Shown piece after piece: positions 34,980-46,400 of a stretch of 64,000 nucleotides of DNA. The position numbers and the translations under genes were made by a program. Each line of letters starts with the position of its first letter. Within the stretch, counting starts at the first letter, position 1. The stretch spans positions 11,995,324 through 12,059,323 of the forward strand of contig CM040430.1 of NCBI GenBank assembly GCA_022702705.1. Direction: 5' to 3'. The DNA is from Papilionanthe hookeriana x Papilionanthe teres (Eukaryota > Streptophyta > Magnoliopsida > Asparagales > Orchidaceae). Below the pieces are notes generated by a model. It saw only the letters and a program-made list of their open reading frames with translations. It ran no database searches and was not told where the DNA came from.

Positions 34980-36758
34980 TGATTGCGACTACGCCAACCC
35001 AGCCGACCTGACTTTTACTTATGTAAGAATTTATGAATTTATATTTAAATATTTATAATAATTATTGTAAAAGTCACAATTTCAAACGCAAGTATATGCA
35101 TTGTTTCAAGTAATACAGGGCTCTATTGGAGTCCTGGTTATCGATCACACATGGAAGATTATGAGAAAATTAAGAAATATTTTAGATTTTTCAAATTAAA
35201 AGTAATTATTATTTTTATTTCTTTTCAAAATTCAGATTTTAAGTTTAATAAAATTTTTACTAAATGTAAGTAAGCAGTAATTAAATAAAGATTAATGTAG
35301 GTATAAATAAAACAACTTTCTCCTTTTCAGTTAATCCAAGATTTTTAGAATAATTATCATTTGTGGAGAACTTAGATTATGGTATTGTGTCAAACAGAAA
35401 CATTTCTATTCTTTACCTTCGCTCAATAGTATAAAGAACATTGGCTAATCTATAGATCAGTTTATTAGTAGAATGGGTTAATCTAGGCTCACACCACTAG
35501 ATGTCCAAGTGTGGCTATGGTCGGCCCTACCAGAGACCCGTTCCCTTTCTATAGACCAAATTATTAGAATTTAGTCTCACTCTAAAAACTAATTAATTTT
35601 ACGCCCAATAAATAATATTTTCCTATTTATTTGCACTTCACCTTGAATAACCCGCATAAAGCCTTCGATTACCCAAGGATTCATGTGATATCTACTAGTT
35701 AAGAACTCATCTCCGGATAGGTCTCAAAATTCTTCAACAGGTTTTAACAATTTAAATGGTCAGTTTAAAAAGTAAATTAAGATTAGATATTAATATCATC
35801 ACAATTTTTATAAATATTTTAAGTTAAATTCTCCAACAAAATTCAATTATCTTATTAACTTTTCATAGTTTAAAGGAGAAAGAAAACTAACTACTCAGAA
35901 CTCATTGAATTCGCACATCAAAACATATTTATAAAACTTTGAACCAAGTTACAAATACTTATCTGGAATGTTCCTTCAAGTGATCCGCTGACTCCTACTG
36001 ACTCCAATGCAAGGAATAAAACTTCAACAGCAACAATACTTGAAAACTCACACTTACTAATCAAGGAATTGAGTAGTAATACTCAAAATAAACTCACTAA
36101 ATGCAAAAGAAAGTGGCACCCTAAAATGATTGGATGCTAGAGGGGGGTATATGGTGATAGAATGGCTATAGGGTGATAAAAGGGGCGCTTTTCTCTGTAG
36201 AATTGACTCCTATTTATAGAGCTCCGAATTTGACCAGGGGTTGCTTAAGGTACCTCTTCAAAATTCGTTCAAATACAATGTATCTTCTAGAAGGTAACTG
36301 TCGCGTCTAGGCGCCAGGATCTGGCTCCTAGGCACCGGAGTCCGTGACCAGGTCTTTGCACCTCTTCACTTTGGATCACACATCTTCGTGATTAAAACCG
36401 TTTTCCTATGTCCATATGCATTGTATCACATGTCTGATATATTAGGAGTAACTTCCAGTCTTCTAAAAGGTCTGATAATCACTTAACACCGTCAAAATAA
36501 CCACCAAAAGTCGTCAAAAATATTATCTGTTTCTGTATCGAACTGGCGCTTAGGCGCCGGATTCTGGCGTTAGACCTAAAATTTCGACAAATTTGCTCTT
36601 TAAGCTCCATTTTTGCTCATTTTTGCTTTTTTTTCTTCTTGAACTCTTTTTTTATCACCTACATCCAAAAACATAAAAATACCTTTCATTAAAGCATAAT
36701 ATCCTTAAGAATTGAATCATAAATAATGCATAAAAATAGGTATTTTTTTAGTGGATCA
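34980..36758 (-). repeat. 5' LTR of element B
   Basis: On the minus strand it starts TGATCCAC and ends CAATCA. It shows the LTR landmarks of the group, a TATA box (minus TATAAATA, 36211-36218), and palindromes upstream of it (36305-36337 and 36544-36560). At 1779 bp it is longer than the LTRs of A and E. Confidence 0.88.
36305..36560. repeat. Palindromes in U3 of LTR B (GGCGCCTAGGCGCC type)
   Basis: Copies and near copies are CTAGGCGCC with CTCCTAGGCACC (36305-36337) and GGCGCTTAGGCGCC (36545-36558). They lie 90-350 bases upstream of the TATA box in the element's own sense. Confidence 0.8.
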
Positions 36759-37161
36759 CCAACCAATCTCTATGACTACCAGACAGTTGGAGATGAAGAT
36801 GACATGAATCTACTTACTGATCAACCGACGCAGACTTCACAGCTGATTTAACCCTACTTTCCTCAAGGTTCCAGAATTATATTGCAGAGGATCAAGCAAT
36901 TAGAGAAAGAGGTATGAAATGTTATGAACATGATCAATAACATTTCTGATTTATTCGTTCATATAGATTGGAGAATGAAAGGGCAGTTCGATCACACTGA
37001 TCGAATTGATGGGATTGATCAATATGATGAAGAAGAACGCGGTGATTGCTGAAGAATCATCTGAAGGATTTCCATTTCGTCCATTCTACAACTTGTTTGT
37101 GCATCAGCAATCAATTGGAGACATTAGAGGAGAAGATAATTCTGAAACTGAGGAGGAGTAA
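36759..37161 (+). pseudogene. Element C accessory ORF1, C-terminal part
   Basis: Reads like the end of element A ORF1: NISDLFVHIDWRMKGQFDH near 36935-36990, then FPFRPFYNLFVHQQSIGDI and an acidic tail ending TEEE at TAA 37159-37161. The N-terminal two thirds are missing at the junction with element B. Some frame breaks lie between the pieces. The acidic tail is cleaner here than in element A and gives the true end of ORF1. Confidence 0.7.
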
Positions 37162-37806
37162 TTTGATGGATTCTACTTATTTATGTTGTGTGTTTAGTTT
37201 GCTTTGCTTAGTTATGTTTGGTTTGTGTAGTATTTGCTTTGCTTAGAACTTGGATTTGGATGTGCTTGCTTTTATTGTGTGCTTAGATATTAGTGCTTGC
37301 CTATCGTAGAGTACTTGCTGCACTAAATATCTAAGAATAGTTGGTTTGCATGAACTTATTTGGTGTGTTTGATGTAACGTGGATTTTATATATAAGATTG
37401 TTGTGTGTTGTTTGTGTGAAAAATGTGTTAATTATTGCTTATGGGATGATGTAAATGCTTATTGAAGTGTTAAACATCATTGTGGACGTCGAAACAATCG
37501 AAATTACGAAAAATATTTCGGACCCATAAAATATTTTGAACTGGCATCGCCAGCGCCAGAATGGGCGCCGCTGGCACCTAAATCCAGAGAGTTTGGCCAT
37601 TTTTTTAAATAGAGCGCCGCCGGCGCCCGAACCCAGAAATAAGTCTTAAACCCTCAATTTCGCGATTTTTGCCCTGGGACCCGCAATTTTTTCTATTTCC
37701 TTCATCTTCTTCATCCATTTTCACGATTTTGAAGATCTAGGGCTTGCTAGATCTCGGATTTAAGGAGTTTTCAAGGCTATTCGACACCAAATTTGCACTT
37801 CTCTTG
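37162..37806 (+). other. Element C inter-ORF spacer with palindromes (37549-37634)
   Basis: A T/G-rich stretch is followed by palindromes built on GCGCCGCCGGCGC (37614-37626 perfect) and diverged copies at 37549-37577. A leader-like segment with TTCATCTTCTTCATCC (near 37700) ends at the donor-like site at 37807. Confidence 0.75.
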
Positions 37807-38004
37807 GTAAGAACTTGAATTTAAGTTAAAATTTTTGAATTTTCACTATGGAAATCTCTCACATTGCTTATGATAGAATTTTTGTAATTTTAGAGAGATT
37901 TTGAAGATTTCCATATGAAATTTGCTCTTACTTGCATAGAATAGATTTTGGAGTTGATACATTGTGAATTTGAGATTTATTAGAATTTTTTTTGTAAATT
38001 TTAG
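37807..38004 (+). other. Candidate leader intron before ORF2 of element C
   Basis: The 198-nt stretch from GTAAGAAC to TTTTAG is T-rich, and the ORF2 ATG lies 8 nt downstream. Positions of donor, acceptor and ATG equal those of element A although the bases between are much diverged. Confidence 0.65.
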
Positions 38005-38012
38005 AAATTCAC

Positions 38013-39147
38013 ATGGCTCCAAGTGGGAAGAGGAAATTGGATTTTGATGAGGAGAGATTCGTCAATATCAAAGCCCAATTTCACTATAAATCTATCCTTC
38101 ACAACAAGAAGTGTATCCAGGATCGAGCTTTTGATAATCCTGGCGGATTTGTAGAACAATTAATTGCAGAGCAAAATTGGGAAAGATTTTGTTATTTCAC
38201 TGCGGATGTTGTTATGGGAGTTGTTCGAGAATTCTATTCTAATATACCCTGGACTGAGACTGAGTATGTGCTTGTTAGAGGAAAGATGGTTGAGTTTACT
38301 CCTCAACGCATCAATACTTTTTATCAGACTCGGGAACCATTCGTATGTGAGTACGAAAACTTTGACACTGGAAGTGAGAATATTAGAGAAGTTATTGCTT
38401 TTCTGACTGTCGGGCGAGGAGAATGGAAAGTAAGTCAAAAACAATTGATAAATTTCCCCGCCTCCACTTTGAATGTTGCTTCAAAAGTCTGGCATTATTT
38501 CATTTCTGCAAGATTATTACCATCTTATCACCACAAATGAGGTTACTGAGAGATAGAGCGATTCCGAACTACTCGTATACAGAAGATGAAAAAGATTGAT
38601 ATTGGATCTATTATTTACAAGAATATTCAGACGATTGCGAAAGGCGAAACGATTGGAGGATTAGGACATCCTGCTTTAATCCATGCCTTGTGTGTTCAGT
38701 CTGGAGTGGAGTTCAATAGTTCCGAGGAAGTGGTTATACCATTGAGACCTATTACAAAGAATATTATTCATACTTATGAGTCTCATGTGGGAGCCAGAGT
38801 TGAGCGTAGGAGTACTGATGTTCCTACTACGATTTATGATGTACCATCTACTTCCGAGCCGCCCACCTTATCCGATATTATGGAGCGTACCGAGACTACG
38901 CAGTACTAGTATGGATAGACTCCATGGTCGGATGGATGTATTTGAGGCGAGGAGTGATGTGAACGAAGATTATCTGCAGAGGTGAGTGGAGTTTAATATT
39001 ACTTATTATGATGCTCAGGTCAGATTTATGAGGGGGGAGACTGATGTGATTTTTTCTACTTGCCCTAGCTATACACCATATAGACCTGACCCTACTGATG
39101 ACCCTGCTGATGACCCAGCTGTTGATCCTGATGATGGAGATTGGTAG
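38013..39147 (+). pseudogene. Element C accessory ORF2, best preserved copy
   Basis: ATG 38013 opens 175 codons: MAPSGKRKLDFDEERF, KKCIQDRAFDNPGGFVEQL, WERFCYF, VVREFYSNIPW, VLVRGKMVEFTPQRINTFY, then HYFISARLLPSYHHK. A TGA stops it near 38538. A shifted frame continues with IGSIIYKNIQTI, GGLGHPALIHALCVQSGV and a proline/serine-rich part to 38909. A further shift gives a tail rich in Asp/Pro that ends at TAG 39145-39147. Total about 378 codons. It resembles the 'putative plant transposon protein' family of Athila 3' regions; the molecular role is unknown. The protein has no obvious membrane span. Confidence 0.75.
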
Positions 39148-40448
39148 ATAGTTTGTTTGTTTTTATTTCTGTTGATCTTGTTGTGATGTGTTGTACTAAT
39201 GTGATGTAGTAGATATTTACTTTTCATGTGATGTGTAACCCTGTGTTGTACTGTGTGTTATTTACTTTTCATGTTGTATTGTTATGTTGTATTGAAATTT
39301 TAAAACTGTTAGTAGTGTGATTGTTTGTTTCATGTGTAGTGTTCTGTTAGATGTTTAATGTTAATTTCTCTTTACCCATGCAAATATTTAAAAATTATTA
39401 TATCACTGCTACTAATTGTTTCATGCTTGCTAGTTGTAAATTTTGATTAATACCAGATAGCTGTTGAAGATTTCAGAATCCCAGCACAAAGAGGTTAGTT
39501 TTATTCTACTCTGAACTGTTTTAAATTTTTTGAAAAACTTAAGTTTGGGGAGGGAAGATAAATCCTAAACATTTATTTATTCTCAACTATTATATTTTCA
39601 AAAGTTATTAGCATAACTTCAGGCAGTTGAACCTCATTGTAAGATAACTAAAAGTTTTTATTTCAGTTGAATATTATGGAAGGATAAGATGAAAATTTTT
39701 GGTAATAAAAGTTGATTTTATAGAAGTAAGATATTTGGTATGAAAGGATTTGATTATAATTAACTATTCAAAGTAAATAAAACTGTATTTTTGAAATGTT
39801 AAGGGACTTAAAATATTGTGTATTAAGAAGAGATTATGACTTTATGAAAAATATTAAAGCTTGTACCTAACTATAAAGTAAGGTGGTGTTTCAAGTTTGA
39901 ACTTTAGAAAGAAGAGAGTGAAGTTCAAAATCATTAAAGGCTATCTAGATATAGTAATCCTCAAGAAAAGAAAAGAAAAGAAAAGAATGATTGAAAAACA
40001 ATCCCAAAGAAAAGAAAAAAAAAAGAAAGAAAAATGTTTATGAGCAGAAGCTTGAGGAGATGCCTAATCAAAAATTAGCTTCACTTGAATCACCCTAAAG
40101 GGAAAACTTGATTTCATTTCTGAATTTATATTTAAAGTACTAGCCTACATTCTAGTAAAGTTTGCATGAACTCCTTTTTCACATTCTTTTAAGACACTCT
40201 TAATATGACAAATTATGGTTTATCTTGAAATAAATAGAAGACTAGAACTCTTAGACTTGATTACTGAATATTCTTATACCTGTAATGTTGACCTGAGTTA
40301 CTAAACTTTTTCTGAAAATCTAACCAATATATTCTTTTGAATGAAAATTTTAGTGTCTTACAGTTGAAAAGTACATTGCCTAGAGTTATATTTTATGTAG
40401 TAAAAAGGAATACTTGAGGACAAGTAATAGTTTGAGTTTGGGGGATTT
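39148..40448 (+). other. Element C 3' non-coding region and polypurine tract
   Basis: The region is AT/GT-rich and gene-free. It includes an (AAAAG)n run (39965-40034), the block GAGCAGAAGCTTGAGGAGAT (about 40042) shared with element A, and the polypurine tract GAGTTTGGGGGATTT at 40434-40448. Confidence 0.75.
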
Positions 40449-42108
40449 TGATTCACCAAAAATATATACAGTTTTTGCTATCTAATTTTACCCATTTTTT
40501 GTGATATTGCACTTTAAAGAAAGGTATTTTTCATGATTTGTTGCAGGTATGATGATTTTAGGTGATTAAAACGAAAAGAAGCAAAAAGGATCGAATTCGA
40601 AGCAAAAAGGAGCAAAGTGGTGAAAAACGTGTTCTGGCGCCGCCGGCTCCCAAATCCAGAGACTCCAGCAATTATTAGGACGATAGAGTGCCGCCTGCGC
40701 CCAAAGTCGGTGGAATTCAAAATTTGAGAGTTTTTGCGAAATTTTGAAGGATACCTATGGAAACTCTTGAGATTTCGTCCCTAACTCTTAAATAACTGAT
40801 TTTGGACGAGATAAAGGGGGTTCTCTTGCATTCTATTGCTTTCTCTTAGTGTTTTAGTGTGTGTTAAGTGTTAGGGTTTAGTAGAGTAGTGTGTAGAAGT
40901 GAGGATTTGAGAGGAATTCTTCTCTAAGGAGTGAAGGAGAAGAAGTAAAGTGAGAGATTGCTTCTTCCTTTCTATTCTAAAGAGAGAATCAAGTGTTGTA
41001 AAGAAGAGAGAAGAGGCTTCAAAGGAACTTCAAAGGGATTGCATTGGGGAAGAGAAAGAGAGATAAGTTGTATTTTCTTTTGTGGTTTGTATGAATTTTC
41101 TTTTATATATAAAATCCATGTTTTATTATATCTTCTCCATGAATTCTGAGTAGTATTCTTTGTCTTTCTTCTTTCTTAGAGATGTGATGATGGTTTGATG
41201 TGGATTTGATGTGCCTTTAATGTATTGAAGAGATTGTGATGGTTTTTCATTTAGAACTTAATTTACTTTCGATTTGGCCAATTGAAATGTTAAAATATAT
41301 TGTTGAACATTAAATTTGAAAGGATTTAATGTCCTACTACAATAATGAAAGATCCATTCAATTTCCATGGATGAATTGCGTAGTTCATGGGAATTGCGTG
41401 CAAATAAATAGGAAAATGTGTTTTGAATGACGTCAATGTGGATATTTTAGGGTGACAGGCTGAAATCCCCAAATTGGATCTAAGATTAGTAATTAATATC
41501 AAATGTTAGCCTTCGGGTGAAGGGTGAGTGAGAGCTCCGAAGTGAGAGCCGGTATCCTCCCAGCCTAGCCTTAGAGTTAGTGACTAAACTTAGAATATGT
41601 CGATGTTCTTTTCTTATTTAGAAGAGGTACTCTTCTAAAGGTAAAGAATCATCTATGCTCTATTTGGCACAATAAATTAGATAACTGATCCATATCAATC
41701 CACATATCATATTCTCATTGCAAGAAGAAAGATAATTTTCTCATATATATCAAAAACCTTTCAAATACTTTGTTAAGTGTGTCGGTTAGATAATTTTGTT
41801 TTCAAGTTATTAGAAGTAATTGTAGTTTAGTAATTTTGTACTGTTTTCTGCATAGTAGTAGTAGAAGTAAGTGTTGAACTTTAAACATAATTAAAGTATA
41901 GGATTTCGGTGCTTTATTATAACTTTTGAAATTTTTACTTTACTTCAACTTAAAACCTCCCTGTGAGATTGATAACCAAGACTCCATTAGAGCTCTGTAT
42001 TATTTGATACGATACGTATACTTGCGTTGAATGCTTGGACTTATCAAAATTATTAAAAATATATAAATTTGAGTTCATAAATTCTTGCAATATAAGTCCC
42101 GCGCATCA
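40449..42108 (+). repeat. 3' LTR of element C
   Basis: It begins TGATTCACC after the polypurine tract and ends near GCGCATCA. It contains GCACTTTAAAGAAAGGTATT (40509-40528, shared with LTR A), palindromes GGCGCCGCCGG and variants at 40634-40700, and GATACGATACGTATAC near 42007. The right edge is set by analogy with the TCA ends of the other LTRs. Confidence 0.85.
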
Positions 42109-43200
42109 GTTGTCGACGACGGTCGGCGGCTGTCGACGATGGTCAGCGGTGTTTGACAACGGATGACGGTGATGCTGGACTTCAGGTCCTTCTCAAAGCC
42201 TCAAGTTCTTTCCCAAGACTTATTCTCCCCTCATGTAAGGTGTGGGGGTCTATTTATAGTTTTTTGGGTGGAATTTATGCAGAAATATGAACCATTTTTA
42301 TCGGACGGTCCAGAGAGCTTTCTTCGATCATATGTCATTTAAATGGTATTTGTATATATTAATGATGTCGGAATTAAGTGATCGTGGTCTCGTTAGATTC
42401 GTCTCGTCGAAATGCTCGACTCGACTATGAACTTGCCTGATTCGACATCTGTTTGATCTTTCAAATGTGTCTGAGAATCTTTCAAAAGCGGATAAATTAC
42501 TTGATTGAGGCTTAATTTGACTCGAATTTGTCTAACTTTGATGTCATTAGGTTCCTCTCATCGAGCCGGCCAGTTTGACTATAAGTTTGCTGAAATCGGA
42601 GCTCTGAATGACTATTTATCAATGTTTGAACGTTTCATGCTCAAAATATCATCTCGAGATCCGTGTTGTATCAAAATACAGGTTGGATAATAAATTTTTT
42701 TTTGTTGTTGTATCAAAAATATGGTTGAAATCTATTATAATTCAAAAAATAATCATTATCAAAAAGATTTAATAACTAGTATTTTATAGTGTATATCAAG
42801 TAATTTCTTATTAATTATCTCCTAAATGCTTAATCTTTTTGTCATTTAATTATAACATTAGCTTAAATTAATATTTTCTTCTCTCTTTCATACTAAACAA
42901 GTTGGCTTGTAAACTCGCTAGAACTCGTAGAATTAAGTTTGAGCTCGAGCTCAAACTCAATTAAATCAATCAAATTAAAGTTATAGTCGAGCGTGCTCGA
43001 GCTCGACTTGATTTGTTGGACTGTTTCTATTGGCCTATTAGGCACAGTGACTATGGAATCAATTTTTTTACTTAAATATTTATAATAAACATTCCAACAT
43101 ATTATTTATTTTTTTAATTAAATTTTAAATAATTTCATAGCGACAAGTATAAATCTATAAATTCGACAGTTAAAAAAAATAAAATAACTATTTATTTTGT
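42109..43200. other. Intergenic sequence upstream of the HSF gene
   Basis: It starts with a GTCGACGACGG-rich stretch (42110-42175), then AT-rich text. A GAGCTCGAGCTC-rich scrap at 42905-43030 resembles the hAT/MITE-like repeat near 1335-1912. No gene is seen. Confidence 0.5.
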
Positions 43201-43228
43201 AAATATAGAAATTTTGACTGGCCTCGCC

Positions 43229-43281
43229 GAAACTTCCACGGTCGTGTCATAGTTGCAAATCCAGCGCCTTCCAGAATATTC
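43229..43281 (+). promoter_or_regulatory. Heat-shock elements of the HSF gene
   Basis: A perfect three-unit element, TTCCAGAATATTC (TTC-nn-GAA-nn-TTC), lies at 43269-43281, and a two-unit element, GAAACTTC, at 43229-43236. They are about 40 and 90 bases upstream of the TATA box, the usual place for heat-inducible plant promoters. They predict activation by HSF proteins, possibly including this gene's own product. Confidence 0.8.
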
Positions 43282-43323
43282 TAAAGCGATCCCACTTAAT
43301 AAAAATCTAATAATAATTGTCCT

Positions 43324-43330
43324 ATATAAA
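43324..43330 (+). promoter_or_regulatory. TATA box of the HSF gene
   Basis: TATATAAA-type box in CCTATATAAACCCC. A start near 43355 would give a 5' leader of about 140 nt before the ATG at 43496. Confidence 0.75.
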
Positions 43331-43495
43331 CCCCTTCGTCGCCGACGATCGCCCCCATTTTTCCTCAGTTGACACTTTCCTCAGCCCGCTAAAAATTCTC
43401 CTGAAGCTCAGAAATTGCGCCAATTTTATTTCCTTCAATTCTCCTCTGATTCGATTCATAAGCTCGCGTTGGATTCTTTGTTCTTCTGTACGCGA

Positions 43496-46400
43496 ATGGA
43501 GCCGCCTTTTCCGAATGCAGTGAAGGAGGAGAAGCCAGAGGGGAACGATCCTCGACCTTCATCTTCTGCTGCTCCGCGGCCGATGGATGGATTGCAGGAT
43601 TCCTGGCCTCCTCCATTTCTGACGAAGACCTATGACATGGTGGACGACGCCGGTACTGATCAGATGGTTTCGTGGAGCAAGATGAACAATAGTTTCGTTG
43701 TGTGGGATCCTCATTCCTTTGCAATGGAATTGCTTCCTAAGCATTTCAAGCATAATAATTTCTCCAGCTTCGTCAGGCAGCTCAACACTTATGTAAGTTG
43801 TAATGATTTGAGTCTTGATGGATGTATGAGATTTTGATAACTTGCTCTGTTTTACTGTTCAATGCATTTTTGTGTTAGATATGTAAATTTTTAAAAATTG
43901 TTTGATATGTAAGTAATTCTCCCTATTTTAATTTTCTTTTTGAAATGCAAAACTTTAAAGGTTGCTGTGTTCTCGGTGGCTTTTGTTTCAGAAATGCGTT
44001 TGTTACGGCTTGTTTGATTGAGTTTCTGTTTTTCATTGAAGGGGTTGAGAAACTATTGTTCATTCTACAAAAAAAGTTAGAATAAAAAAATAAAAATACA
44101 AATAGAACAATTTTTTTATCATATATTTTTCATTCTAGAACAATTTTAGAATAAAAAATAAAAATACGAATAAGTAAGTTTAGTCTTTGAGGTGTATCAG
44201 TTTTACTGCTACAGTGATGGCAGGAAGCTTAATTAGATGATCATTCTATGTGTTGTGAATGAGAAACAAAGAAAGAAGATGAAACAAATGCTACTATGTT
44301 GGAGAACAAAGATCACTCATAATTGATTATAATCTTTCTGATAATTCAAGGAATTTATTGTAGCATACCAGGCCTGTTATATTTGTTTAAGAAGTTTTCA
44401 TAATAAGAATAGCTGAGGCTTGTATTAGTAGATCCAGAATGTGAAGTTTATATTGACGGGATAGTTGAGGAGGAGTTGATGCTTGCAATCTTATACATGT
44501 ATTTGAAAGGCTGTTACTTAAATGTAGATTAATGTTTTGTCAAAAAGAATCATGGCCTGCTGAAAAGTTCATGGCAGTAGAGTGAGTTTATTTTCTTAAC
44601 ATTATATGATGATCTCATGCACACATTGATAAAATAATCAAGAGCAATTCATAGTGACAATATCTTTTATGTGAAAACATAGATGGAAAAGAAATAAAGA
44701 GTTTGATTGGGGAATGTTTTGACAAAGATAATAGACATGAATTTTGGAGAACGGCTTCATGGTAGAAGTTGAAAGAGTTTTGAGATATTGGAGTTATTTA
44801 TAAGAGTTCTTTGGTGGTATTATTGATCATTTACTTTAGCTAAGGGAGATTAGAGATCAAAATATTTAGCATAAGTTTTGATGTCAACATTAGGCGTTAG
44901 CATTGGTGATGAAGGAAAGTGATGCTGTGCTTGAAGTAGAATGGACAACATATGTTTGTCTTAATTGTGATGATGTTCATTAATATTCTTGTATAAAAAG
45001 TGATGGTGGGAGATGTTGTTGGTGATCATCGAGTGAGCATTGATTTTATTGGGGATGATGTGCTCACTTTTACAGGAAGATAGTCGACAAAAATGACATG
45101 TGTCAAAGTTTGTGTTGATGATGTGGATTTGCTTAATTGGTGATAGGGTGCATTAATGTTATTGGTAACAAACAATAGGGTTGATGGATGTCGATGTAGG
45201 TGTTTATAGTGTGGACTAACTTTGTTAGTAATGTGTTCATAGTGTGGATTAACTTTTTTAGTAGTGATGAATGCCATCGTTGTTGAAGGCAATTGATATT
45301 ACAGTTGATGGGCATTAACTTGGTATCAACAATGTGCATCGATCTTAATGGCATAATTTCTCAGGTTTATTAGTAATTAGCAGATCTTAAGTTATTAATG
45401 TTATTATTCGGGATGGACTATATTGATGGCTCGGGTAAATGCATAAATAAATTCTACTGTGGTAGCAGACTAAGAAGGATCTTTTTGTATCAATGCAAAC
45501 CAATCTTGGATTGTCTGGTCTAACCCTCTGAAGAGAGAACAATTTTAGTAAATGGAACTTATCATGACCCACACGGTAGCTTATCTTACAAATGATATTT
45601 CGATTCCTTTGGCAAGGTATGCATCGGGGCATTGATTTGGATAAAATTTTGGTGCTATTGTTGTCAACTTACAAAAAATTGATTTTACGTGTAAATAAGT
45701 TATTTTAATCTGTAATTTGATTACTTCATGCTAAGATTGATTTATAAATAGAAGTCCTTTTTAGCAATGCCGTCAACTCGTAAACTGTTTTGGATGCATG
45801 TGAAGGAGTTTTTTCGTTTGTCTTTGATAAGATTATCTTTTTAAGAAATTTGGCTGTTCTATTTGCGGATAAGTTGCTAAGCCTTTGTGCTTCAGCTCAA
45901 ATCTATCTCAAAATTTGACTTGTGCATGTCGGCCAACTACATCATGCAGTGGTAAATATTTTAAAATCTATTTTAATTTTAATCATGCTCACCTAAGTGA
46001 AGTCAAGACTAATAAATTTTCCTGATTATTTTCTTGTAGCTCCAGATGAAAATGCAAGATCCGGCAAATCACCAGAGTGTAGTTTCCTAATAGGTCTAGC
46101 TGCATACTCACATGCTGTCTAGAGTCTATATTCAAAAGTTCAACATACCTACTTGATCCACATATCTTGCGAGGTGAAAGTAAAACATATTAGTGATTGG
46201 GAATTTATCAGTATAATAGATGACCTAATCCTTTCTTGCAATATGAAATTTAATATTTTCTGAATGAATTTCCTTTTATAAATTTTCTTGACTTTTATTA
46301 AAAAAAATATTTTTGAATGCTTTATTGGGAATGTGGTTTAATTTTTTTTGACGCAATCTTCTATGGTCACTTTTCATAATCTATATTATGGTCACTTTTC

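Larger units (their letters stand above)
29235..36758 (-). mobile_element. Element B: Athila-lineage retrotransposon, 3' end missing
   Basis: Read right to left: 5' LTR (34980-36758), a perfect-looking tRNA-Asp primer site, gag, protease, RT/RNase H, integrase, and the post-pol box with two palindromes (29269-29304). Similarity to element A then stops at about 29235-29265. No accessory ORFs, polypurine tract or 3' LTR follow, so the distal part was deleted. Its coding text is the best preserved in the window but has point nonsense changes and altered catalytic residues. Its outer LTR edge abuts the middle of ORF1 of element C, which suggests B inserted into C before the deletion. Confidence 0.88.
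36759..42108 (+). mobile_element. Element C: Athila-lineage 3' half (ORF1 end, ORF2, 3' LTR)
   Basis: The plus-strand remnant begins abruptly inside ORF1, at the edge of element B. It continues through a palindrome spacer, leader intron, ORF2, 3' non-coding region, polypurine tract and a complete 3' LTR ending GCGCATCA. The 5' LTR, gag and pol are absent. They would be expected to the left of B if B had inserted here, but that sequence is not present. Confidence 0.85.

Noticed and set aside
43415..43495. Upstream extension of the HSF reading frame as the true start
   Set aside because: The frame is open upstream, but position 43415 is TTG, not ATG. The first ATG is at 43496 and the usual HSF N-terminus begins after it.
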